From Aporrectodea caliginosa (Eukaryota > Annelida > Clitellata > Crassiclitellata > Lumbricidae): DNA of 64,000 nt. Positions 1 through 47,999 of this stretch are shown here, one piece after another. Position 1 is the first letter of the stretch. The number at the start of each line of letters is the position of its first letter. Both the position numbers and the translations under genes were made by a program. The notes under the pieces were generated by a model, which worked only from the letters and a program-made list of their open reading frames with translations, did no database searches and had not been told where the DNA came from. The stretch is taken from NCBI GenBank assembly GCA_020284085.1, contig JACEVL010000100.1, positions 1,194,001-1,258,000 on the forward strand, in the 5' to 3' direction.

Positions 1-2330
1 CACCTCCTCCCTTTCCTCCATTTTCACCTCCTCCCTTTCCTCTATTCCCACCTCCTCCCTTTCCTCCATTTTCACCTCCTCCCTTTCCTCCATTTTCACC
101 TCCTCCCTTTCCTCCATTTCACCTCCTCCCTTTCCTCCATTCGCACCTCCTCCCTTTCCTCCATTTTCACCTCCTCCCTTTCCTCCATTCGCACCTCCTC
201 CCTTTCCTCCATTTTCACCTCCTCCCTTTCCTCCATTCGCACCTCCTCCCTTTCCTCCATTTTCACCTCCTCCCTTTCCTCCATTCGCACCTCCTCCCTT
301 TCCTCCATTTTCACCTCCTCCCTTTCCTCCATTCGCACCTCCTCCCTTTCCTCCATTCGCACCTCCTCCCTTTCCTCCATTCGCACCTCCTCCCTTTCCT
401 CCATTTTCACCTCCTCCCTTTCCTCCATTTTCACCTCCTCCCTTTCCTCCATTCGCACCTCCTCCCTTTCCTCCATTTTCACCTCCTCCCTTTCCTCCAT
501 TCGCACCTCCTCCCTTTCCTCCATTCGCACCTCCTCCCTTTCCTCCATTCGCACCTCCTCCCTTTCCTCCACTTTCACCTCCTCCCTTTCCTCCATTCGC
601 ACCTCCTCCCATTCCTCCAATTTCACCTCCTCCCTTTCCTCCATTCGCACCTCCTCCCTTTCCTCCATTCGCACCTCCTTCCTCTCCTCCATTCGCACCT
701 CCTCCCTTTCCTCCATTCGCACCTCCTCCCTTTCCTCCTCCAATCCCACCTCCTCCCTTTCCTCCATTTTCACCTCCTCCCTTTCCTCCATTTTCACCTC
801 CTCCCTTTCCTCCATTTTCACCTCCTCCCTTTCCTCCATTCGCACCTCCTCCCTTTCCTCCATTTTCACCTCCTCCCTTTCCTCCATTCGCACCTCCTCC
901 CTTTCCTCCATTTTCACCTCCTCCCTTTCCTCCATTCGCACCTCCTCCCTTTCCTCCATTTTCACCTCCTCCCTTTCCTCCAGTTTCACTTCCTCCCTTT
1001 CCTCCATTCGCACCTCCTCCCTTTCCTCCACTTTCACCTCCTCCCTTTCCTCCATTCGCACCTCCTCCCTTTCCTCCAATTTCACCTCCTCCCTTTCCTC
1101 CATTCGCACCTCCTCCCTTTCCTCCATTCGCACCTCCTTCCCTCCTCCATTCGCACCTCCTCCCTTTCCTCCATTCGCACCTCCTCCCTTTCCTCCATTC
1201 CCACCTCCTCCCTTTCCTCCATTTTCACTTCCTCCCTTTCCTCCATTTTCACCTCCTCCCTTTCCTCCATTTTCACCTCCTCCCTTTCCTCCATTCGCAC
1301 CTCCTCCCTTTCCTCCAGTTTCACCTCCTCCCTTTCCTCCATTCGCACCTCCTCCCTTTCCTCCATTTTCACCTCCTCCCTTTCCTCCATTTTCACCTCC
1401 TCCCTTTCCTCCATTTTCACCTCCTCCCTTTCCTTCATTCGCACCTCCTCCCTTTCCTCCATTTTCACCTCCTCCCTTTCCTCCATTCGCACCTCCTCCC
1501 TTTCCTCAATTTTCACCTCCTCCCTTTCCTCCATTCGCACCTCCTCCCTTTCCTCCATTTTCACCTCCTCCCTTTCCTCCATTTTCACCTCCTCCCTTTC
1601 CTCCATTTTCACCTCCTCCCTTTCCTCCATTCGCACCTCCTCCCTTTCCTTCAGTTTCACCTCCTCCCTTTCCTCCATTCGCACCTCCTCCCTTTCCTCC
1701 ATTTTCACCTCCTTCCTTTCCTCCATTCGCACCTCCTCCCTTTCCTCCATTCGCACCTCCTCCCTTTCCTCCATTCGCACCTCCTCCCTTTCCTCCATTT
1801 TCACCTCCTCCCTTTCCTCCATTCGCACCTCCTCCGTTTCCTCCAGTTTCACCTCCTCCCTTTCCTCCATTCGCACCTCCTCTCTTTCCTCCATTTTCAC
1901 CTCCTCCCTTTCCTCCATTCGCACCTCCTCCCTTTCCTCCATTTTCACCTCCTCTCTTTCCTCCATTCGCACCTCCTCCCTTTCCTCCATTCGCACCTCC
2001 TCCCTTTCCTCCATTCGCACCTCCTCCCTTTCCTCCATTTTCACCTCCTCCCTTTCCTCCATTTTCACCTCCTCTCTTTCCTCCATTTTCACCTCCTCCC
2101 TTTCCTCCATTCGCACCTCCTCCCTTTCCTCCATTCGCACCTCCTCCCTTTCTTCCATTCGCACCTCCTCCCTTTCCTCCATTTTCACCTCCTCCCTTTC
2201 CTCCATTCCCACCTCCTCCCTTTCCTCCATTCGCACCCCCTCCCTTTCCTCCATTCTCACCTCCTCCTTTTCCTCCATTCGCACCTCCTCCCTTTCCTCC
2301 ATTCTCCATTCTCACCTCTTCCTTTTCCTC
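1..2330. repeat. 24-bp polypyrimidine minisatellite
   Basis: This is a tandem array of a 24-bp unit of the form ACCTCCTCCCTTTCCTCCAT followed by TCGC or TTTC. It runs from the left window edge, so its true start is not seen. The two end variants alternate over part of the array (for example about 130-340). Occasional indels, such as the 23-bp unit near 115 and the short unit near 1137, shift frame. The minus strand is purine-rich and open in more than one frame. One frame reads as the octapeptide MEEREEVR/K repeated, another as GGENGGKG. Those frames follow from the 24-bp period and I do not call them genes. Confidence 0.97.
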
Positions 2331-3470
2331 CATTTGCTCTTCCTTCCTTTCCTCCATTATACTCTCTTTCTCCATTTCCTCCAGTTCGCTCTATTTCTCC
2401 ATTTTATTTCGCCCTCTTCTCTCCCTTTCCTCCAATTCGCTCTCTTCCTCCCTTTCTTCCATTTCGCTCTCTTCCTCCTTACCCTCCATTTCGCTCTCTT
2501 CCTCCCTTTCCTGCATTTCGCTCTCTACCTCCCTTTTCTCCATATCGCTCTCTACCTCCTTACTCTCCATTTCGCTCTATTCCTCCCTTTCATTTCGCTC
2601 TCTTCCTCCCTTGCCTCCATTTCGCTCTCTTCCTCCTTGCCCTGCATTTCGCTCTCTTCCTCCCTTTCCTCAATTTCGCTCTCTTCCTCCCTTTCTTCCA
2701 TTTCGCTCTCTTCTTCCCTTTCCTCCATTTTTCTCTCGTCCTCCTAACCCTCCATTTCGCTCTCTTCCTCCCTTTCCTCCAGTTCGCTCTCTTCCTCCCT
2801 TTCCTCCATTTAGCTCTCTTCCTCCCTTTCCTCCAGTTTGCTCTCTTCCTTCCTTTCCTCCATTTCGTTATCTTCCTCTTTTTCCTCCATTTCGCTCTCT
2901 ACCTCCTTACTCTCCATTTCGCTCTATTCCTCCCTTTCATTTCGCTCTCTTCCTCCCTTTCCTCCAATTCGCTCTGTTCCTCCTTACCCTCCATTTCACT
3001 CTCTTCCTCCCTTTCTTCGATTTTGCTTTCTTCCTCCCTTTCCTCCATTTCGCTTTCCTCCATTCTCACCTCCTCCCTTTCCTCCATTCTCACCTCCTCC
3101 TTTTCCTCCATTTTGCTCTCTTTCTCTCTTACCTCCAGTTCGCTCTCTTCCTCCCTTTCCTCCATTTCGCTCTCTTCCTCCCTTTCCTCCATTTCGCTCT
3201 CTACCTCCTTACTCTCCATTTTGCTCTATTCCTACCTTTCATTTCGCTCTCTTCCTCCCTTTCCTCCATTTCGCTCTCTTCCTCCCTTTCTTCCATTTCG
3301 CTCTCTTCCTCCTTACCCTCCATTTCGCTCTATCTTCCTCTCTTTCCTCCATTCGCTCTCTACCTCCTTACTCTCCATTTCGCTCTCTTCCTCCCTTCCA
3401 CCCATTCGCACCTCTTCCTGCCTCTCCTCCATTCGCTCTCTTCCTCCCTACCCTAATTCTTGCTCTCTTC
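2331..3470. repeat. 27-bp polypyrimidine minisatellite with higher-order structure
   Basis: Here the array changes to a 27-bp unit of the form TTCGCTCTCTTCCTCCCTTT plus CCTCCAT. It is related to the upstream unit but carries an extra CTCT triplet segment. On the minus strand the 9-residue period reads EEREEESEM. A longer block beginning with a TTACTCTCCA variant recurs near 2563, 2908 and 3209, which suggests a higher-order repeat of roughly 300-345 bp. The region ends in unique sequence near 3475. Confidence 0.93.
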
Positions 3471-3474
3471 GAGT

Positions 3475-3817
3475 CCGACCTCAGATAGCTGCTGCTCGAC
3501 GATTGTCGTAATTGTTTCGCCAGTGGCACTGTGGCGTCACGAGTTGGGATGAAAGCTGTAAATTGTTCTTTTACCACATTCTGAGAACCGGGCCGGGTTG
3601 TTACCGCCATCGACTTTGATAAGCAGACCGATATCTGTTCTGTGCTAGCCTACTGATGTCTGCGCTCATATCTAGCAATATAGTGTAAAACTTGCCCGCA
3701 CGACTTTCTGCGACAATACTGTCTGGAGTTTACTGACCACACATTCTGAATCAACGAACTCATGGGCATTGCGTGGAACATATGACATTGGCCTACGATG
3801 ATTTAAACTACTGTGGG
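3475..3817. other. Unique non-coding spacer
   Basis: This is ordinary mixed sequence between the minisatellite and the first hAT-like element. I see no exon, RNA gene or repeat in it. Confidence 0.5.
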
Positions 3818-3825
3818 TCTATGAT

Positions 3826-5293
3826 TAGACCTGGGAGTCGACCCCAATAAGTCGACCCCAGTCGACTTGGGCATCCCAAGTCGAGTCGAGTCGTTTCTGC
3901 TTAGCGCAACTGACCCCAAGTCGAATTTGCACAGAAAAGTGACCTCAAGTTGTTTTCTACACAAGTCGACTTAAACCGACTTGGGACACAAACAAATCTA
4001 AATTTATCTCGCCACACTAATGATCGTGAGGCCACGATGGCGTTTAAGCAGTTGTATAGTGTTTTTAGTGTGAACAAGCGTTTTTAAGACCTATTGTGTG
4101 TTAGGGTTGTGTCATGACAATACACCTGTAGCCTATATATGTATAAACATGATCTAGTTGAGCGGGCGGTCAGCGCCGTTTGTCTTACGTAAACATTGAC
4201 TGAATATATAGCTTGTACTGAGCACGTGCTAATAGCGCGGGAAAGGTTAGAAATTGCTGATTACAGTCGATTTGAATAATGTAGTTGTCTTAATACAGTT
4301 AGAGCTGTATTTTGAGAGTGAAGTGTTAAGAAATATAGTTGATTTATGTTGACGATGTACACTGAATTGAAGTGTTGAAGATAAAAGTTGATTTTCATCT
4401 CATTTGAAAGAGTAAGAAGAAATAGCCTATTCAAAAATGCAGAACGGTACTGCGATATTATTTTGTATTATCGACGCCGGTTGCGGCGGTTGGGCTAAGC
4501 AGTTACTTAGGCCTACTTATTTTTATCGGTGTCGATTTATCTATATCATGGCTTATTACATGTTAAAGCGTCACACGTACGTTTCATAAAACTGGTGAAT
4601 CGAAATGTTAATATAGATGTTAGCACGTCTGCCTTATCAAGAGCGCAAACCAATTAACTTTTAGTCGTCAGTGAATTCGACCCAAATAAATCTGGATCTC
4701 ATACTAATCAATCGATCGTTTGGCGCTACTTTGGTGCTGCTGGTGCACTTCATTAGTCGTTTGCAGACGGAAAAGCTGTTGTATTAGACAATGATCGACT
4801 TTATTGTCGGTGAGTGTTAGTACTGTGGGATGATGCGCATGCATTGCTATTTGAATGACGTTAGTGGCCAAATAATTATGACAACAGAATTAAACTGTGT
4901 CATTATAACACGCAATTCAGTGCAACCAGTCCGCGGTCCGCTGCAGATTCTTCTGTTAACCCATTAAAGCATTACAAAATTGTTCAAGAACAATCACAAA
5001 CAGCTTAAAATAGGCCTAATAAGCAATTTTATTCATCAGGTGTTGAGATCTCATTACTCATTAGTATAAGAAATTAATGCTTGCCAGGCAAATTGGCATG
5101 ACATTTTTCTATTATTAGCCGTACGTAATCGTAATTACCATGTCAGAAGTCGACTTTAAGTCGGAAGTTGGTTGTTTTTCTGCCAAGTCCGGTCAAGTCG
5201 TTTTGACTCCAAGTTGTCGACTTGAAGTCGACCTCAAGTCACTTTAGGGTCAAGTGGGGTCAGATTGGCTGACCAAAGTGACTCCCAGGTCTA
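3826..5293 (+). mobile_element. hAT-type non-autonomous DNA transposon, copy A
   Basis: The element begins TAGACCTGGGAGTC and ends with the reverse complement GACTCCCAGGTCTA. It is flanked by an identical 8-bp direct repeat TCTATGAT (3818-3825 and 5294-5301). An 8-bp target duplication and TAG...CTA ends are characteristic of the hAT superfamily. Both subterminal regions are packed with AAGTCGAC-type motifs in both orientations, as expected of transposase binding arrays. No transposase reading frame is visible, so it is non-autonomous. It is 1468 bp long. Confidence 0.9.
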
Positions 5294-5498
5294 TCTATGA
5301 TCGAAATTTCAGAAGTGCCACGAAATTTCCAGTCATAATTTAGCGTCAGCGAAGGAAAATGTTTGCCGACCTCACAATAATAAAGTCTTCACAATATAAA
5401 TTAAACGAATAATAGTAATCTATAGGATGTCAATAAGTAATCTAAACGGTTTGTAGTTTTTGAGAGCTGTTTAAATCTTTACGCAGTTGCGTAATTGC

Positions 5499-6525
5499 TA
5501 GACCTGGGAGTCACTTTGGTCAGCCAATCTGACCCCACTTGACCCTAAAGTGACTTGAGGTCGACTTGAAGTCGACAACTTGGAGTCAAAACGACTTGAC
5601 CCGACTTGGCAGAAAAACAACCAACTTCCGACTTAAAGTCGACTTCTGACATGGTAATTACGATTACGTACGGCTAATAATACAAAAATGTCATGCCAAT
5701 TTGCCTGGCAAGCATTAATTTCTTGTACTAATGAGTAATGAGATCTCAACACCTGATGAATAAAATTGTTTATTAGGCCTATTTTAAGCTGTTTGTGTTT
5801 GTTCTTGAACAATTTTGGAATGCTTTAATGGGTTAACAGAAAAATCTGCAGCGGACCGCGGACTGGTTGCACTGAATGGCGTGTTATAATGACACAGTTT
5901 AATTCTGTTGTCATGATTATTTGGCCACTAACTTCATTCAAATAGCAATGCATGCGTATCATCCCACAGTAGGCTACTACCACTCACCGACAAATACGGC
6001 GACAATAAAGTCGATCATTGTCTAATACAACAATAAAGGTGTTCGTACCCCGTACAATTGCATTATTCAAATCAACTGTAATCAGCAATTTCGAACCTTT
6101 CCCGCGCTATTAGTACGTGCTCAGTATACAAGCTATATTCAGTCAATGTTTACGTAATACAAGCGGCGCTGACCGCCCGCTCAACTAGATCATGTTTATA
6201 CATATATATATACTGTATATACAGGTGTATTGTCATGACACAACCCTAACACAGAATAGGTCTTAAAAACGCTTGTTCGCACTAAAAACACTATACAACT
6301 GCTTAAACGCCATCGTGGCCTCACGGTCATTAGTGTGGCGAGATAAATTTAGATTTGTTTGTGTTCCAAGTCGGTTTAAGTCGACTTGTGTAGAAAACAA
6401 CTTGAGGTCACTTTTCTGTACAAATTCGACTTGGGGGTCAGTTGCGCTAAGCAGAAACGACTCGACTCGACTTGGGATGCCCAAGTCGACTGGGGTCGAC
6501 TTATTGGGGTCGACTCCCAGGTCTA
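5499..6525 (-). mobile_element. hAT-type non-autonomous DNA transposon, copy B (inverted, deleted)
   Basis: This is the reverse complement of the element at 3826-5293, 1027 bp long, with the same 14-bp ends. It is flanked by a perfect 8-bp target duplication GTAATTGC (5491-5498 and 6526-6533). Relative to copy A it lacks about 440 bp of the interior, corresponding to roughly 4285-4775 of copy A. The two separate target duplications show independent insertions rather than one large palindrome. Confidence 0.92.
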
Positions 6526-6559
6526 GTAATTGCGTAATGCTAGTTACGCGCCTGACTGT

Positions 6560-6690
6560 CATGGGAGGGGTCTTTAGGGCAACATATGGTTACACTCTGG
6601 CACGAATAGCAGAAGATCAGACGGACGCGGGATCGCTTCCCGCTACGCTCCCAAGAGCTGTCTCGGTTGAGTAGAATTCACCAAACTGAG
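6560..6690 (+). repeat. Dispersed repeat, copy 1
   Basis: A segment with the words GGTTACACTCTGGCACGAAT and AGCAGAAGATC...GGATCGCTTCCCGCTAC recurs in diverged form at about 58150-58240. It looks like a short interspersed repeat. I cannot assign a family. Confidence 0.5.
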
Positions 6691-6839
6691 ATTCAGAAGT
6701 TCACTGACCGCTGCATTACACCTACTGGCAAGCATCAATTAACGAGTTGAACGTCCTCTGAATTTACATTGCGTTTAGCTTGATTTTCAGCTTCTGCACT
6801 GTGGAAACACAGACCCAAGGTATGACGACTGGTCTTCCC

Positions 6840-7245
6840 AAGATATCTGCCTATCCTCCCTTCAGTTGGTCCTGAATTCGGCAGCTAGTCTCATTGTCCG
6901 CCGTAATTCCTTGCTTCTCTCACATTTAAACTAGCTTATATATGACTGATGAACTGCATTGACTTCCCGTTGCTTCTGGAATCCGGTAGCCTACAAGGCT
7001 CGTGCATGGCTTTCAGAACTCGGCAAGGACGGGCTCCCAAGTACCTTTGTGATCTGATGCGCAAGCCCACCTCTGCTGTTTCTCTCCATCCGCTCCACTT
7101 CTAGACCGTCTTAATATCTTTGTCCCTCAGGCAAGAACTGCATGCCATGACCCAACATCGCACCTTTGCTTTTGTTGGTCCGTCCTCTAGGACTGACCTT
7201 CCCCTTTTTGTGCTAAAAGATTTTGACCGGGGTCTCTCCCTCAGT
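6840..7245 (+). mobile_element. Degenerate LINE reverse-transcriptase 3' fragment
   Basis: Frameshifted + strand translation gives LQLVLNSAASLIVRRNSLL, then RQGRAPKYLCDLMRKPT. These are recognisable as the LQ.VQNAAARLV and G.APKYLSDLL blocks near the C-terminus of non-LTR retrotransposon reverse transcriptases. Stops and frame changes interrupt it. I treat it as a dead remnant. The clade is not resolved. Confidence 0.7.
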
Positions 7246-7618
7246 GAAGTAAATAGTTAGGAACTATATATTTAAATACTATTTACATAGTAGGGCCTAT
7301 ATTTACTTAATAGGCTACCTGACGCTGGCTTCGGGTCACGAACGACAGCCTTATTATAATAGGCTAGCCTAATTGGATCTGATCTTCCCGGATTCTGACC
7401 TGACTTGATTTGATAAAGCGACAGTGAATAAGCTAGCTGGTCTTCCTGACGTGGCTTTTGTGTGGCACTGAGAAATTTAAATTTATGAGATTTACATTAC
7501 ATTACAAGTTAAATTGGAGACTAGGGCATCTTATACAATACAATTAGACATTTATAGCGCGCTTTAACAACTGTAAAAAGCACGAAAGCGCGTTTGCGCT
7601 GTGTTCTTAGTCATAGGC

Positions 7619-7860
7619 CTAGTGTAATGAGAATAGATGAGTTTTTAGTTTAGATTTAAATTGCGTAACAGATGAACATTGACGGATTGTAGCTGCAGGA
7701 GACTTCCATTCTCTGGGTCCAGAGACAGCAAAAGCACGATTTCCAAACTTCCTCTTGGTGCGAAGAACGGTAAAGTCTCCTCGTGTGGCCGATCTAAGTC
7801 CTCTAGGTCTAGGATTATAGTAGGGGCCTACTGTTACGATTACAGTAACAAAATAATTTA
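7619..7860 (-). mobile_element. LINE 3' terminal coding fragment (antisense)
   Basis: The minus strand reads GNRAFAVSGPREWKSPAAT and then SSVTQFKSKLKTHLFSLH before a stop. This is the typical last block of a non-LTR retrotransposon ORF2 (the GDRAFSVAAPRLWNSLP..LR motif, then F K..LKT.LF). It lies in the opposite orientation to the neighbouring fragment at 6840-7245. Confidence 0.8.
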
Positions 7861-7921
7861 TTGTACAGTGCTGTGAACGATATATTAAGAGGTCGTTGAT
7901 GAACGCTATAAGACGCATCAA

Positions 7922-9199
7922 CTACGTCATTGTATAATTATGGATTCTTGAGGGTAAGAATACTCTGGGATTGTACAACTGATTGACCTAGAATTCCTTT
8001 TCGCTTTGGGTTATTTTGTGGTCAATTATAATAATTTCTCTGACCAATTTATTGCCGTGGTTGTAGCGCCTCTTCTATTGAATCTTGAGGTTAGAGTCAG
8101 TTGACCATGCGGTCAACAAAATTGTTGCCCTACACATGTGATTTAACCGTAGGCCAATGACTTCTATTGCGCCGATGTAGTCTTAAAATCTTCTAACCCC
8201 CATTTATAAAAAAACCTGCATGCTGGATCGGATTTACTGTTATAACAGTGCTGCGGCTTTATCTTGCGTGTAAACTATGTGTGTCGACTTACTGACGATG
8301 GAGATGTGCAGAGTTTATGATTACAATTTTGTGTTAATCCTAAAGAAACGGCCTCTTCGGACAGTAAACTCGTGAACCATAGGACAAACCCAGGAGAGAA
8401 GTCAGAGCACAGCAAGAAACGGGAAGGCTTATCGTAAGTAAGTAATGACTAAGTGGTGCCTACAACAACACATGCAGCACCCTAGAGGCTATTTGTGAGT
8501 GAGAAGCATGCTTTCAAGTATCATATTACTGAATCACTGCAGTGCTTTCAGTCTTTTGGAAAGTAGTTGATAAGACTGTCGCAAACCTTTGAAGCCTAAT
8601 GTTACAATACATCTGCAATTTGAAGAACTTTAAGGGAGGTCTTTTCATGCATTCTGTTGCTTCAACGCAACGGGGTAAATCCGAACGATGTTGAGATACA
8701 CGTACAACTCGCGATGAACATGTGGATCATGCCAAACTCACATGAGGAGATAATTTGGCAGAAATTTCGATTTTTCCAATATATCTGCAGCCTGCAGGAG
8801 TTTGTCTGGCAAAATGCATTTTGTGAGAACTTTTTCTCAAACATTTTTATAGACATCTTATAACCTTACTCTGTGGCTTAATTTAAACAAGAACTTGAAA
8901 AGAGAAGGGAAGACAAAGGTAACACTGTAACGGTAACATCTTGTTTACATGCATGTATAGGGACTCTTTAGAAGTACTTACATGGTAGTAAGATCAAGGT
9001 ATCATTTGACTGAGGTGCAAGCACAACTACAGCAATCCAGCAGCACGTTACTTTATTTTGATCTCCCAACTTGCATCAATTGGTAAAATTCATCGCATAA
9101 CTTGTTTTTGTAATGTTATCTTAAATTTTTTCTTGGAATTTTAGAGTTGGGCTAAAGTGATGTCAGAGTTACTGGGCACATTTGCAAGATCTATGATGA
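7922..9199. other. Non-coding region upstream of UBR3
   Basis: I see no conserved coding block here. The UBR3 promoter and any 5' UTR exon should lie in or before this stretch, but I cannot locate a TATA box, initiator or CpG-rich segment with confidence. The first in-frame stop upstream of the UBR3 start is TGA at 9197-9199. Confidence 0.4.
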
Positions 9200-9349
9200 A
9201 TTGGGGACGGAAGCCTGAGCTTCAGTCTAGTTAACTCTTTCCCACATCAGATTTTCTCACTGCAGACATTCTGTTCACTAACTCACTCCCCAGAAAGCGA
9301 AAAATTGGGGGTCACTTATCCAAAGTTGCTGAAACCAGACGGTGGGAAA

Positions 9350-46171
<36,822 letters not shown>

Positions 46172-46900
46172 TGTGTCTTTTCTCCTATGGAAAAAAAATG
46201 TATCAAGCCAGCTGAGGCTGGAAATCTCATTGAAACAATCCCAGCAGTCATCCCTGATGTTGAACATCCCGAGTAAAAATAATGCTGTACCTCCTGTTTA
46301 AAATGTACCTACATCTAGTTGAGTGAGAAGCTGGACTTTCCGTGTGTTAACATTCAAAAACCAATTATTCATGACGCCATACATCCTGTTTATATGTACA
46401 ACTTGTCGTGTGAGAAGCTGAACATCCCATACAAAAACTTGTTGAACATGTTAATATTGATGCAGAACTCCCCTGTTGTCTGCCAGCCTGCACTCTGTGT
46501 GGTGTTCTGTTGCTACTACTGGTTAACGGATTGTTTTTCATTTCAACCCCCCATAACAATGAAATCCCGGCCTCAACCCCAATGCTTTTTGAAATAATTG
46601 CAAATGCTGAATATTTTCTGTATTCTTGTCACTAGCATTAGCTCTTTGTTTCACAAACTGTACACAGAATATCTGCTTTACTTTGAACGTATATGTACAC
46701 ATAAGCCTCCTTGTGTATATATAAATAATGATATACCACATAAGCCTCCATATTTATATATACCGGTACATGCTTTGTTGTGATAGGAGTTCTAACTTTG
46801 GATTTGGAACATGAATCCCAAGTTTTAGAAAATTACGTCATTGTAACACAGCTCTCATACAGCTGTGTTGTAATGAGGTTTCAGTGTATGCTATCTATAT
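46172..46900. other. UBR3 3' flank
   Basis: Presumed 3' UTR and flank. Mixed AT-rich sequence with no further exon recognised. Confidence 0.4.
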
Positions 46901-46912
46901 ATAAAGTAATCA

Positions 46913-46914
<2 letters not shown>

Positions 46915-46984
<70 letters not shown>

Positions 46985-47050
46985 TGTACATATGTATGTA
47001 TGAAGGGTTTGTGTTGGCTAATCTTGAGCAGTTGTACATAAAGAATTTGG

Positions 47051-47088
<38 letters not shown>

Positions 47089-47108
47089 TATATCTAATGT
47101 AATGTATG

Positions 47109-47156
<48 letters not shown>
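46915..47156. repeat. (TA)n microsatellites
   Basis: Three TA runs (46915-46968, about 47056-47078 and 47114-47155), separated by short ATGT-rich spacers. Confidence 0.95.
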
Positions 47157-47158
<2 letters not shown>

Positions 47159-47573
47159 TGTGTGTAATTGAGGAAACTCCTTGTAGAGTCATTACATAAC
47201 TTCCCTAATGAAGCCACCATGTTACAATGATGTCATGTCAGTATGATTTTGCATTATATGGAGGTTTCATTGTGTATATACAACGGATATGTTTATACAT
47301 GCATGTTTATGTATATTTGTTTATACAAAGCGATGTTTATGTATATATAATACTCTAGATCCTCCTTATAATAATTTAAGGATCAAATTTTAGCAGTTGT
47401 TTTAATGAATTTAAATTCAAAATTGAATTGAATTTGTTTCTTTGACAGCATTATATTTGGAGTTCTATCATAACGAAGCAGATAATAAGGAAGGTCCAGT
47501 GTGTATATAAATAAATATATCTTGCTATATATTATCTCTCTGTCAAATATATAAATGTATTTATATCTATTTA

Positions 47574-47995
47574 GGGGTCGTCCATAAATTATGTCAACAA
47601 ATTTTAGGCATTTTTGACCCCCTCCCCCCCTTGTCAACAACTGTCAAACATTGACGGACACCCTAAAATATTATGTCAACAATCTCAGAACCCCCAAAAA
47701 GAAATACAATGGCTCTACATGTAGAATCATTTTTACACTAAAAAATGCAATCTCGAATTTCAAAATATATGAGTTTAGTTTATTACCAAGTTTTTAGTAG
47801 TATTAAACATTAAGCACTTTATACATTTTTAGCATTTACTTAATGTTTTCGCTACCATTTTGAAGGGTCTGTGTTGATTCATTGGAAAAAATTGTTGACG
47901 TCAAATTGTACCGAACCCCCTCCCCCTTGTCAACAACTGTCAAACTTTTTCCAACCCCCCCCCTATTTTGTTGACATAATTAATGGACGAGCCCT
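47574..47995 (+). mobile_element. MITE with long inverted ends, copy 1
   Basis: Begins GGGGTCGTCCATAAATTATG and ends with the inverse TAATTAATGGACGAGCCC. Internal TTGTCAACAACTGTCAAAC motifs appear near both ends. It is 422 bp. The copy at 51318-51757 lies in the opposite orientation. The target duplication is not clear. Confidence 0.85.
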
Positions 47996-47999
47996 TATA

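Noticed and set aside
96..2302. Long minus-strand frames coding MEEREEVR/K repeats
   Set aside because: They follow from a 24-bp tandem repeat. More than one frame is open, and indels shift frame. There is no start context, introns or non-repeat domain.
1..3470. CRISPR-like regular repeats
   Set aside because: There are no unique spacers between units, and the genome is eukaryotic. It is a minisatellite.
6263..6674. Overlapping frames on both strands
   Set aside because: They cover the terminal region of hAT copy B and its flank. They arise from the AAGTCGAC repeats.
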